Assembly: GCA_024642645.1 (NCBI GenBank)
Contig: JAHEAS010000009.1
Span: 1 to 16,767, forward strand
Direction: 5' to 3'
From: Saprospirales bacterium
GTDB lineage: Bacteria; Bacteroidota; Bacteroidia; Chitinophagales; Saprospiraceae
DNA: 16,767 nucleotides
The translations under genes and the position numbers were made by a program. Positions 6,493 through 13,391 of this stretch are shown here, piece by piece. The notes under the pieces were generated by a model that worked only from the letters and a program-made list of their open reading frames with translations, did no database searches and was not told the DNA's origin. Numbering within the stretch: position 1 is the first letter of the stretch; each line of letters starts with the position of its first letter.

Positions 6493-9012
6493 ATGAAAAA
6501 ATACACCTTCTTACTGGTTGGCTTTCTGTTGGTTTTTAGTGCCAGTGCCCAGCGTCCCGAACGCCTCAACTCCTCCGAAATCTACCAAGCCATCGAAAAA
6601 CTCAATGTCCTCGGTTCAGCGCTATACGTGGCTGCCCACCCCGATGACGAGAATACCCGGCTCATTTCCTGGCTCTCCAACGACCAGCACATGAACACGG
6701 CCTACCTCTCGCTTACCCGTGGCGACGGTGGTCAAAACCTCATCGGTACTCAAATCGAGGAGCTGCTTGGCGTCATCCGCACACAGGAGCTACTGGCCGC
6801 TCGCCGCATTGACGGTGGCACGCAAATGTTCAGCCGTGCAAATGACTTCGGCTACTCCAAGCATCCCGATGAAACCCTCAAAATGTGGAACCGGGATGAA
6901 GTGCTGTCCGACGTTGTCTGGGCCATCCGCAAATGGCAGCCCGATGTCATTGTTAACCGCTTCGACCACAACTCGGCGGGCAAAACCCACGGCCACCACA
7001 CCTCCTCCGCCATCCTCAGTTACGAGGCGTTCGACCTCGCCAACGACCCTAATATTTACCCGGAACAACTGAAATATGTGCAGCCTTGGAAGCCCAAACG
7101 CCTTTTTTTCAACACCTCATGGTGGTTTTATGGCAGCCAGGAAAAGTTCGACGCCGCCGACAAGTCAAAAATGGTGAGTGTGGACGCTGGTCCCTACCTG
7201 CCGCTGCAAGGCAAGTCCATCGGTGAAATTGCCGCCGAGAGCCGCTCGATGCACAAGTCACAGGGCTTCGGCTCTGTGGGCAGCCGTGGCGAGAACATGG
7301 AGTACCTCGACCTGCTCAAGGGCGATATGCCAGAACAACCCGGCGACCTCTTCGCTGGCATCAACACTACTTGGACAAGGGTGGAAGGCGGTGCACCCAT
7401 CGGCGATATTTTGAAAAAAGTTCAGGGCGATTTCCGCTTTGACAACCCCGGTGCCAGTGTACCAATGCTGATGCAGGCGATGAAAAAAATTGAAGCACTA
7501 CCCGATAGCTACTGGAAGCGAGTGAAGCTCGCCGAAATCAAGCGGGTCATCACCAACTGCCTCGGCCTGTTTGTGGAAGCGACCGCCAGCGACTTCTCCG
7601 CCACACCAGGTCAAGAGGTGAATCTCACGATGGAAGCTATCAACCGAAGCAGCGTTTCCTGCGTGCTGCAATCGGTGCGCTACCAGCCGCTTGGCCTTGA
7701 TTCCACCCTCAATACCACATTGGGCAGCAACAAGGATTTTTCGTTCAAGAAGACTCTCACACTGCCCACTAATTTGCCCTACACCAGCGCCTATTGGCTA
7801 ACGGAAAACTGGGCTATCGGTATGTACACAGTGAAGGACCAGCCACTGCGTGGCTTGCCAGAAACTCCTCACCAATTCAAAGTTGAATTCACTTTTCTGG
7901 TTGACAATCAGCCATTTACGCTGGAACGAGAAGTAGTTTACAAAAAAGATGACGACGTAAAAGGCGAGGTGTATCGTCCATTTGAGGTGACACCACCCGT
8001 GTTCGTCAACATGACGGAAGAGGCGCTTTTGTTCGCTGCCAGCCCCTTTGGGGACGCAAAACCCCGTGCAGTGAGCGTGGTGGTGAAATCCGGTGCACCG
8101 AACACCGACGGCAAAGTCAGCCTCGACGTACCAAAAGGCTGGCGGGCCGAGCCCGCTGCCATTGATTTTAGCCTAAAACTAAAAGGTGAGGAGCAGACTG
8201 TGACGTTCCAGGTTTTTGCGCCTGCGACAAATGGTGAGGGCAAAATAACGCCCGTGGCTACCGTGGACGGTCAGCGCTACGATAAGTCGCTGGTGAGTAT
8301 AGAGTACGACCATATCCCTGCCCAGACGCTGTTGTTGCCTTCTGAAGCCAAAGTTGCCCGCACCGACCTCAAAAGGGCCGGTGACCGCATCGGTTACATC
8401 ATGGGCGCTGGAGACAAAGTGCCTGCCAGCCTCCGTCAAGCTGGTTACACCGTTGACCTGCTCGAAGACCGGGACATCACATTGGACAACCTGAAAAAAT
8501 ACAATGCCGTGGTCATTGGCATCCGTGCCTACAACACGCTGGAGCGCCTGAAATTCCACCAAGCTAAATTGTTCGATTACGCCAAACAAGGTGGCACAGT
8601 GGTCGTGCAATACAATACGGCTCGAATGCTTATCCCTGATGAAGAGGTTACGCCTTTCAACCTGAAAATCAGCCGTGACCGTGTAACGGTGGAGGAAGCC
8701 GAAATGCGATTTCTTGCACCAGAACATCCCGTGCTTAATTCTCCTAACAAAATCACGGCGAAGGACTTTGAAGGCTGGGTACAGGAACGGGGACTGTACT
8801 TCCCCAACGAATGGGGTCCTGAGTTTGCGCCGATTTTAAGCTGCAATGACCCCGGCGAGCCTGCCCGTGATGGTAGCTTGCTGGTTGCAAAATATGGCGA
8901 AGGTTACTACGTGTACACAGGTCTTTCGTTTTTCCGGGAGCTGCCCTCGGGGGTACCTGGCGCTTACCGTTTGTTCGCTAACTTGATAGGTTTGAGCAAG
9001 AAAACAAAATGA
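6493..9012 (+). CDS. Exported PIG-L/LmbE family deacetylase with C-terminal ThuA-like domain
   Basis: This 839-aa protein begins with a clear Sec signal peptide (MKKYTFLLVGFLLVFSASAQ, 1-20), so it is periplasmic or further exported. The N-terminal catalytic domain has the PIG-L zinc motifs: AAHPDDE at 47-53 (His49 and Asp52 as expected metal ligands, Asp51 as expected catalytic base) and HGHH at 166-169 (His169 as third ligand). This family removes acetyl groups from N-acetylglucosamine-type substrates. The middle (about 360-620) looks like beta-sandwich modules. The last 200 residues (from about 630, RIGYIMGAGDKVP, then YNAVVIGIRAYNT and GGTVVVQYNT) resemble a ThuA/class I amidotransferase-like fold. 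This long multidomain form recurs in Bacteroidota. Its true substrate is unknown. It is transcribed divergently from the susC-like gene and followed by its own terminator, so it forms a single-gene unit. Confidence 0.9.
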   Translation: MKKYTFLLVGFLLVFSASAQRPERLNSSEIYQAIEKLNVLGSALYVAAHPDDENTRLISWLSNDQHMNTAYLSLTRGDGGQNLIGTQIEELLGVIRTQELLAARRIDGGTQMFSRANDFGYSKHPDETLKMWNRDEVLSDVVWAIRKWQPDVIVNRFDHNSAGKTHGHHTSSAILSYEAFDLANDPNIYPEQLKYVQPWKPKRLFFNTSWWFYGSQEKFDAADKSKMVSVDAGPYLPLQGKSIGEIAAESRSMHKSQGFGSVGSRGENMEYLDLLKGDMPEQPGDLFAGINTTWTRVEGGAPIGDILKKVQGDFRFDNPGASVPMLMQAMKKIEALPDSYWKRVKLAEIKRVITNCLGLFVEATASDFSATPGQEVNLTMEAINRSSVSCVLQSVRYQPLGLDSTLNTTLGSNKDFSFKKTLTLPTNLPYTSAYWLTENWAIGMYTVKDQPLRGLPETPHQFKVEFTFLVDNQPFTLEREVVYKKDDDVKGEVYRPFEVTPPVFVNMTEEALLFAASPFGDAKPRAVSVVVKSGAPNTDGKVSLDVPKGWRAEPAAIDFSLKLKGEEQTVTFQVFAPATNGEGKITPVATVDGQRYDKSLVSIEYDHIPAQTLLLPSEAKVARTDLKRAGDRIGYIMGAGDKVPASLRQAGYTVDLLEDRDITLDNLKKYNAVVIGIRAYNTLERLKFHQAKLFDYAKQGGTVVVQYNTARMLIPDEEVTPFNLKISRDRVTVEEAEMRFLAPEHPVLNSPNKITAKDFEGWVQERGLYFPNEWGPEFAPILSCNDPGEPARDGSLLVAKYGEGYYVYTGLSFFRELPSGVPGAYRLFANLIGLSKKTK

Positions 9013-9015
9013 AAT

Positions 9016-9053
9016 TTGGCGGGCCTCCCTAAAGGTCCGCCAACAACTTTTTT
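9016..9053 (+). terminator. rho-independent terminator after the PIG-L gene
   Basis: Eleven-nt arms (9016-9026 and 9033-9043) pair with one G-U wobble around the 6-nt loop CCCTAA. The sequence ACAAC and then six T residues (9048-9053) follow. It starts 3 nt after the PIG-L stop and is a textbook intrinsic terminator for the plus strand. Confidence 0.85.
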
Positions 9054-9064
9054 CCATCCCCCTA

Positions 9065-9095
9065 TTGACAAGCGGCCTATATGCCCGTATCTTTG
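9065..9095 (+). promoter_or_regulatory. Bacteroidota-type promoter for the ATP-binding protein gene
   Basis: TTG (9065-9067), a 20-nt spacer and TATCTTTG (9088-9095) match the Bacteroidota vegetative promoter (TTTG, about 19-20 nt, TAnnTTTG) very well. It lies just after the preceding terminator. Transcription would start near 9100-9103, giving a leader of about 165-170 nt before the ATG at 9270. Confidence 0.65.
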
Positions 9096-9269
9096 TGGCT
9101 CGTTAGCAAGAAAGAATTATCCCTTAGTTAAAAAAAAGCCCCTAAAAGACCCACCTTGCGTTATTTCTATCCAATCTGAGAACGTATCCGAAACGAACCG
9201 TTTTAAACCATTTATTCGTTCACCACATACTTGAGGAGACTTGCCGTTCTTCAAACACAGGATACTAGC

Positions 9270-9656
9270 ATGTTAAAACTTTTATCTAAAACTGGAAGCG
9301 TTTCAGCAGTGGAGCCTTTCGTTGAAAATTTGGTTAACAGGTACAACCTAGACCCAAACAAACAGTGTAATATTCTTATCAGCCTCACCGAAGCAGTTAC
9401 GAACGCTATCGTACACGGCAACGGGGAGCAGGAGGCCAAAACTGTACAGGTGAGGTCGCGGAAAGAAAGGAATTGCATCGCTGTCAGGGTCTCGGATGAG
9501 GGAAATGGATTTGACTACGAAAGCGTTCCAGACCCTACCCAGCCTGAAAACCTTTGCAAATGCGGCGGTCGTGGCGTATTCTTGATGCGTCAACTCTCCG
9601 ACCATATCAGTTTCCACGACAACGGCAGTACCGTTGAAATGCGGTTTAAATTATAA
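9270..9656 (+). CDS. Small RsbW-like ATP-binding protein (HATPase_c, anti-sigma/serine kinase type)
   Basis: From the ATG at 9270 this is a 128-aa single-domain GHKL ATPase. The N-box is ISLTEAVTNAIVHGN (Glu41, Asn45), the G1 box is VSDEGNGF (Asp76) and the G2 loop is GGRGVFLMRQLSD (Gly99-Asp111). This layout, without a dimerisation or sensor domain, is that of RsbW/SpoIIAB anti-sigma-factor serine kinases. In Bacteroidota the partner is generally unknown, and no anti-anti-sigma or PP2C gene is adjacent. A TTG at 9231 in the same frame would add 13 residues, but homology with the family begins near MLKLLSKTGSVSAVEPF, so I prefer 9270. Two cysteines sit at the lid (CKC, 96-98). A good promoter lies about 170 nt upstream. 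A 56-bp palindrome begins 4 nt after the stop and separates it from ybeY. Confidence 0.85.
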   Translation: MLKLLSKTGSVSAVEPFVENLVNRYNLDPNKQCNILISLTEAVTNAIVHGNGEQEAKTVQVRSRKERNCIAVRVSDEGNGFDYESVPDPTQPENLCKCGGRGVFLMRQLSDHISFHDNGSTVEMRFKL

Positions 9657-9660
9657 AGAT

Positions 9661-9716
9661 TGTTTTATTGTTGAATGGCTGTATTGTTAACAATACAGCC
9701 ATTCAACAATAAAACA
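9661..9716. repeat. Perfect 56-bp palindrome between the ATP-binding gene and ybeY
   Basis: The arms are 28 nt each (9661-9688 and 9689-9716), with no mismatch and no spacer, centred on GTTAAC. The sequence just outside does not pair. It begins 4 nt after the stop at 9656 and ends 26 nt before ybeY. The core GCTGTATTGTTAA (9678-9690) recurs in the hairpin at 14373-14434. As RNA it would form a long AU-rich hairpin. It may act as a terminator, an mRNA 3'-end stabiliser or a dispersed palindromic repeat. No transposase is associated. Confidence 0.9.
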
Positions 9717-9742
9717 TCCACTCTACGGCCTACCAACTTTAA

Positions 9743-10204
9743 ATGACGCAGCCGCCCTTTCCACTTCCTTTTGAGGAAAATGAATCCATCGAATTTTCTT
9801 CTGAGGAAATTGAATTTGAACTGAAAGACGAACAAGCGGCAATCGATTGGCTGCAAAAAATAATTGAGCAAGCGGGCTGTGTGCTCCGCTCGCTCAATTT
9901 CATTTTCTGCTCCGACGAATACCTCCACCGCCTCAACGTCGAGTACCTCGACCACGATACCCTCACCGATATCATCACCTTTCCCTATGCCAAGCCACCC
10001 ACCATCGAAGGCGACATCTTCATCAGCATTGACCGGGTGCGGGACAATGCCCAAGACTTCAAAGTAACCTTCGAACAAGAGCTACACCGAGTGATGGCAC
10101 ATGGGGTACTGCACCTCTGTGGCTTTGGCGACAAGACGCCAGAGGAACAGAAGGTCATGCGAAAAAAAGAGGACGAAGCCCTTGAAATATTGAACAGCAT
10201 TTAA
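9743..10204 (+). CDS. ybeY: Endoribonuclease YbeY (16S rRNA maturation / ribosome quality control)
   Basis: This 153-aa UPF0054 protein has the diagnostic C-terminal metal motif HGVLHLCGFGD (His120, His124), followed by KTPEEQKVMRKKED. It also has the upstream signature LNVEYLDHDTLTDIITFPY (about 64-82) and EGDIFISIDRV. YbeY is a cytoplasmic single-strand-specific metallo-RNase involved in rRNA 3'-end processing. The third ligand of the classical HxxxHxxxxxH motif is Asp130 here. To my knowledge this C-G-x-x-D-K form is usual in Bacteroidota, so it does not suggest loss of function. The first 20 residues are acidic and proline-rich and add little to the fold. It lies downstream of the 56-bp palindrome. 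I see no clear promoter between the two, so it may share the upstream transcript. Confidence 0.95.
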   Translation: MTQPPFPLPFEENESIEFSSEEIEFELKDEQAAIDWLQKIIEQAGCVLRSLNFIFCSDEYLHRLNVEYLDHDTLTDIITFPYAKPPTIEGDIFISIDRVRDNAQDFKVTFEQELHRVMAHGVLHLCGFGDKTPEEQKVMRKKEDEALEILNSI

Positions 10205-10205
10205 A

Positions 10206-10241
10206 CAGAAAAGCCCGAGGTTGACACCCCAGGCTTTTCTG
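10206..10241. terminator. bidirectional terminator between ybeY and the DUF1080 gene
   Basis: Perfect 10-nt arms (CAGAAAAGCC at 10206-10215, GGCTTTTCTG at 10232-10241) enclose a partly pairing inner region of 16 nt. It lies 1 nt past the ybeY stop and 28 nt past the convergent DUF1080 stop. T-rich runs on both strands support use in both directions. Confidence 0.7.
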
Positions 10242-10269
10242 CAATCCTTCTGATTCTTAGTGGAAATCA

Positions 10270-11019
10270 TCACTTCAACTCTCGAATCTTCATGTTCCGA
10301 AACCACACCCTGTCCCCACCGTGGTCCTGCAGCATGATATGACCACTGGTCATCTTCCCAAAGTCCGGCATGTCCTTGAATTTGCTACCAGCGATGAGCT
10401 TTTTCCATTCCTCGCCCGTCATATCCACTTCAACCACCTTGCGGCCATTCAGCCAATGTTCCACTTTACCATTTCGGTTCACGAGGCGAACCTTGTTCCA
10501 CTGACCAGCCTGTTTAACGGTTTCCTTACTGACGGACGCTAGGTCGTATAGGTCGCCAGCCCGGTGCTTTGCATTCTTGGCGTCGGGGTGGCAGGAGTTA
10601 TCGATGATTTGCATCTCTGGGCCAGTCTGCCAGGCCCAAGTGTATTTGGGATTTTCCACCACGTTGTAAATCACGCCAGAATTGCCGCAGGCAGAAATCT
10701 TCCATTCCAAGCATAGCTCGTAGTTGGCGTAATCGCCATCCGTCACGAGGTCGCCGTTAGCTTCCTCAGCACCTGACGCCTTGGGGTCAAGGGTTAATGA
10801 ACCTTCTTGTACCACCCATTTCTTGGCGGCTGTTTTCTGGTTGAAAGAATGCCAGCCAGCAGTTGTTTTGCCATCGAACAACAGCTTCCATCCGGCTGCT
10901 TTTTCCGCACCTGAGAGGGTGTTTTGGGTAAAACTGGAGGCTTCAGAGCTTTCTTTTTTGAAAGCAAAAGTCAATGGAAAAATGACTGTGAGCAGCAGAA
11001 GGCGAAATGTCAATTTCAT
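10270..11019 (-). CDS. Exported DUF1080 / 3-keto-disaccharide hydrolase family protein
   Basis: This 249-aa protein has a hydrophobic signal peptide (about 1-20) and a single DUF1080 (PF06439) concanavalin-like beta-sandwich. Family landmarks are WKLLFDGKTTAGWHSF (44-59), WVVQEGSLTLDP (68-79), YELCLEWKISACGNSGVIYN (100-119), GPEMQIIDN (133-141), HRAGDLYDL (152-160), and near the end the block around W184 LNGRKVVEVDM. Members are assigned to hydrolysis of 3-keto-glycosides or are only predicted to bind or hydrolyse sugars. The usual neighbours (Gfo/Idh/MocA oxidoreductases, sugar isomerases) are absent. It is convergent with ybeY and forms a single-gene unit between two terminators. I found no strong promoter upstream. 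Confidence 0.9.
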   Translation of the reverse strand: MKLTFRLLLLTVIFPLTFAFKKESSEASSFTQNTLSGAEKAAGWKLLFDGKTTAGWHSFNQKTAAKKWVVQEGSLTLDPKASGAEEANGDLVTDGDYANYELCLEWKISACGNSGVIYNVVENPKYTWAWQTGPEMQIIDNSCHPDAKNAKHRAGDLYDLASVSKETVKQAGQWNKVRLVNRNGKVEHWLNGRKVVEVDMTGEEWKKLIAGSKFKDMPDFGKMTSGHIMLQDHGGDRVWFRNMKIRELK

Positions 11020-11082
11020 TTTTGTGAATTGAGTTTTTTGTTTAGTACAATCTCGTGGCTAAGGTAAGGTATGAGGGTGGTT

Positions 11083-11125
11083 AAAAAGCAAAAAACGGCG
11101 GCAGAATCCCATCCCGCCGCCGTTT
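11083..11125 (-). terminator. rho-independent terminator of the OmpA-like gene
   Basis: On the minus strand perfect GC-rich arms (11125-11116 and 11102-11093, AAACGGCGGC type) flank a 13-nt loop and are followed by TTTTTTGCTTTTT (about 11095-11083). This is a strong intrinsic terminator 43 nt past the stop at 11169, ending the T9SS-related transcript. Confidence 0.85.
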
Positions 11126-11168
11126 CTCGTCTCCGACTGCCCACTGCAAATTGTCGAACTGTCAACTC

Positions 11169-13217
11169 CTACTTTCCCCCACTCGGATTCCCCTCTCCGT
11201 ACTGCACCTTCACTGCCTCGTCAATCCGGGCGACTTTCACTTCGGTTCGGCGGTTGTACTGGTGCTCTTCGTCGGAGCATTCCACGCCATCGGTGCAGCG
11301 GTTGCGGATTTGGGTTTCGCCAAGGCCCATCGCCTTGATGCGGCTCGACTTAATGCCCTTTTGGATGAGGTAGCGCTTAGCGGATTCGGCCCGTTTTAGC
11401 GAGAGTTCGAGGTTATATTGGTCGTTGCCACGGCTGTCGGTGTGGGCCGTTAGCTCGACTTCCATGCTGGGGTATTGTTTCATCAACTGGGTAAGAGCGT
11501 CGAGCTCCTCGCCAGCGCCTTTGCGAATGATGTACTGGTTGAAGTCGTAGTAGATGTTTTCCAACAATATCACGCTGCCCTTGCGGATGGGCTCTTTGAC
11601 CACTTCCTCCTCTCCAACGGAGGGTTGTAGCTTCAAGGTCAGGTTGAGTGGTTGTGCGCCGACCAAATTTTTGGTGGAAATATTTTCGGAACTGCTTTCG
11701 TAGCCAAGTTTTTCGGAGGTTACAAGATAATCGCTGTTGGCAGGCAGACAGTAGTCGAAGCCACCGTTGGCATTGGTGCGCAGCAACTCTTCCTTACCGG
11801 TTGTCAGGTTTAGGATGCGTATCAAAGCGTTTGGAACATAAGTATCGTACCCTTTCACTTTCACGAGTCCATCTAAGGCCGTACAGGTACGGGTCTTTAG
11901 CGGTATCCGGATGGTCGGTTCGGCTGCGGGATCTTCAGTAGCGTATTGCATCTCGCCATCGGCATAGCCGTCTTTGGTGATAAGGATAAAGTATTTTTTG
12001 CCTTGGCGCATGGTGCTGCTGACCGTTCCGTTTACGTCAGTGAACATGGACGGGATGCCAAGGTCACTGGCGTTTTTGCGCACAAGCCTCATGCGGAGTT
12101 CCCCATTTTCCGAAGGCAAAAGCTCCACGTCATAAAGGTCATTGCCCTCCATAAAGCCGTCTTCGGATTGCTGGAAAACACGAACCCCGGCATTTGTGAT
12201 CCGCTCGTTGGTGGTAGCGTCATAGGCGATGATAACAGCGTTGATGGCGGGTGCGTCGTCGTTGAGGATGGGGCCATCGGCCTCGAACATGTAGATGTCA
12301 TCGGCGCCACTGCCCCCGGGGCGGTCACTGGCGAAGTAGCCACGAGTTGCTTCATTGTTTAGGATGAACCCAAGGTCGTCGGTAGCGGAGTTGAGCGGGG
12401 TGCCGAGGTTGGTCAGTACGCCCCATTCGCTTCCACTGATGTCAATGCTAAAAATATCCAGGCCGCCTTCGCCGCCCCGACCATTGGTGGAGAAGAAGAG
12501 GTTGCCTGTCTGGTGCAAGAAAGGGAATACCTCGTTGCCACTGCTGTTGACATCTGGGCCGAGGTTGATGGGTTTTGACCAGTCTCCGCTCTTTTTTTCC
12601 ACGTAATAAAGGTCGTAGCCGCCATATCCACCGGGCATGTCGGAGGAAAAAAACAGGCGGTTGCCGTCAGCGGAGAGCGTGGGGTGTTGGCAGGAATAAT
12701 CGTCGCTGTTGAAGGGGAGGGCTTTGATGCCTTCCCAATCGTATTGGCCTCGCCTTGCCTCATAAATTTTCAAAGTGACCCTACCCTTGGAGTTAGTTTT
12801 GGCAATACCACCTTCGAGGTTGTTGCGGGTGAAGTACATTAGGTTATTGTCGCGGCTGAACGAGACAGGACCTTCGTGCACCTGTGAATTGATGGAAATG
12901 GAAAACGAGCGACCCGACTGCGGTAAGAACTGGTTGTCCAATTCAGCATAAAATAGTTCGAAAAATGGCTTGCCGGTGTTGGAGTCTATCGGCCCGTTTT
13001 TATGAAACGAGACGTAAACAATGCCATTTTGATAAAACGCTGGCGAAAACTCGTACCGATTGGAGTTGATCACCTTGGCGTTCTGCAAAGCAATGCTTCG
13101 CTTGCCCGTTCCTTTTTCGTAGAGTTTGTCCGAGCTTTTGGACTTGGAGCTTTGCTGTTGTGCCGACAAACAAACTGGCAATATCAAAACAGCTAGGCTA
13201 AATATCAGATTTTTCAT
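11169..13217 (-). CDS. PD40-repeat / OmpA-family peptidoglycan-binding protein (T9SS-associated)
   Basis: I place the start at 13217 because it begins a normal signal peptide (MKNLIFSLAVLILPVCLSAQ, 1-20). A longer frame to 13367 would only add 50 unlikely residues overlapping a hairpin. The resulting 682 aa hold WD40-like PD40 blades (about 115-133, 178-207, 228-259 and 280-312, with repeated LFFSSDMPGGYGGYDLYYV-type motifs). A carboxypeptidase-regulatory-like beta-sandwich follows (about 445-530), then a C-terminal OmpA domain (about 547-665). The OmpA motif AHTDSRGNDQYNLELSLKRA has Asp594 and Arg609 at the spacing that binds diaminopimelate in peptidoglycan. Relatives next to PorP/SprF genes are thought to anchor T9SS-linked complexes to the wall (inference from the family). 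It is the third gene of the minus-strand module, 174 bp after the PorP-like stop with a hairpin between. Confidence 0.9.
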   Translation of the reverse strand: MKNLIFSLAVLILPVCLSAQQQSSKSKSSDKLYEKGTGKRSIALQNAKVINSNRYEFSPAFYQNGIVYVSFHKNGPIDSNTGKPFFELFYAELDNQFLPQSGRSFSISINSQVHEGPVSFSRDNNLMYFTRNNLEGGIAKTNSKGRVTLKIYEARRGQYDWEGIKALPFNSDDYSCQHPTLSADGNRLFFSSDMPGGYGGYDLYYVEKKSGDWSKPINLGPDVNSSGNEVFPFLHQTGNLFFSTNGRGGEGGLDIFSIDISGSEWGVLTNLGTPLNSATDDLGFILNNEATRGYFASDRPGGSGADDIYMFEADGPILNDDAPAINAVIIAYDATTNERITNAGVRVFQQSEDGFMEGNDLYDVELLPSENGELRMRLVRKNASDLGIPSMFTDVNGTVSSTMRQGKKYFILITKDGYADGEMQYATEDPAAEPTIRIPLKTRTCTALDGLVKVKGYDTYVPNALIRILNLTTGKEELLRTNANGGFDYCLPANSDYLVTSEKLGYESSSENISTKNLVGAQPLNLTLKLQPSVGEEEVVKEPIRKGSVILLENIYYDFNQYIIRKGAGEELDALTQLMKQYPSMEVELTAHTDSRGNDQYNLELSLKRAESAKRYLIQKGIKSSRIKAMGLGETQIRNRCTDGVECSDEEHQYNRRTEVKVARIDEAVKVQYGEGNPSGGK

Positions 13218-13348
13218 GGACGAACCGATGGTTGAATGTATGATGGAAGGGGTTCCTTTGGGTTTCAGGCTTCGGAGGTCTCGGGTTTCAGGATTGGTTT
13301 TATCATTAACCTTTCTAGGCCTGTGTTTAGTATAAAACCGGACGTAAA

Positions 13349-13383
13349 GTAGAAAGGCTGGCTTCATTGACCAGCCTTTCTAC
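13349..13383 (-). terminator. hairpin between the PorP/SprF-like and OmpA-like genes
   Basis: Perfect 13-nt arms (GTAGAAAGGCTGG at 13349-13361, CCAGCCTTTCTAC at 13371-13383) flank a 9-nt loop. It begins 8 nt past the PorP-like stop. The tail on the minus strand (TTTACGTCCGGTTTT) is only moderately T-rich, so it may be a partial terminator or mRNA-stabilising stem that sets the relative level of the two genes. Confidence 0.65.
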
Positions 13384-13391
13384 CTCATCTT

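Noticed and set aside
9016..9234. 72-codon plus-strand ORF after the PIG-L gene
   Set aside because: It runs through the terminator and promoter region and encodes a low-complexity peptide with no family features.
9231..9269. TTG start 13 codons upstream for the RsbW-like gene
   Set aside because: The fold begins at the ATG at 9270 and TTG starts are less common; kept only as an alternative.
11126..11168. Imperfect CTGCCCACTGC / AACTGTCAACTC repeats after the OmpA-like stop
   Set aside because: Short and degenerate; no clear repeat unit or stem.
13260..13292. Two copies of GGGTTTCAGG 23 bp apart upstream of the OmpA-like gene
   Set aside because: Only two short copies with no further structure; could be chance.
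13218..13367. Longer start (ATG at 13367) for the OmpA-like gene, adding 50 residues
   Set aside because: The extra segment overlaps a hairpin arm, is basic and unlike a signal peptide, and a normal signal peptide begins at 13217.
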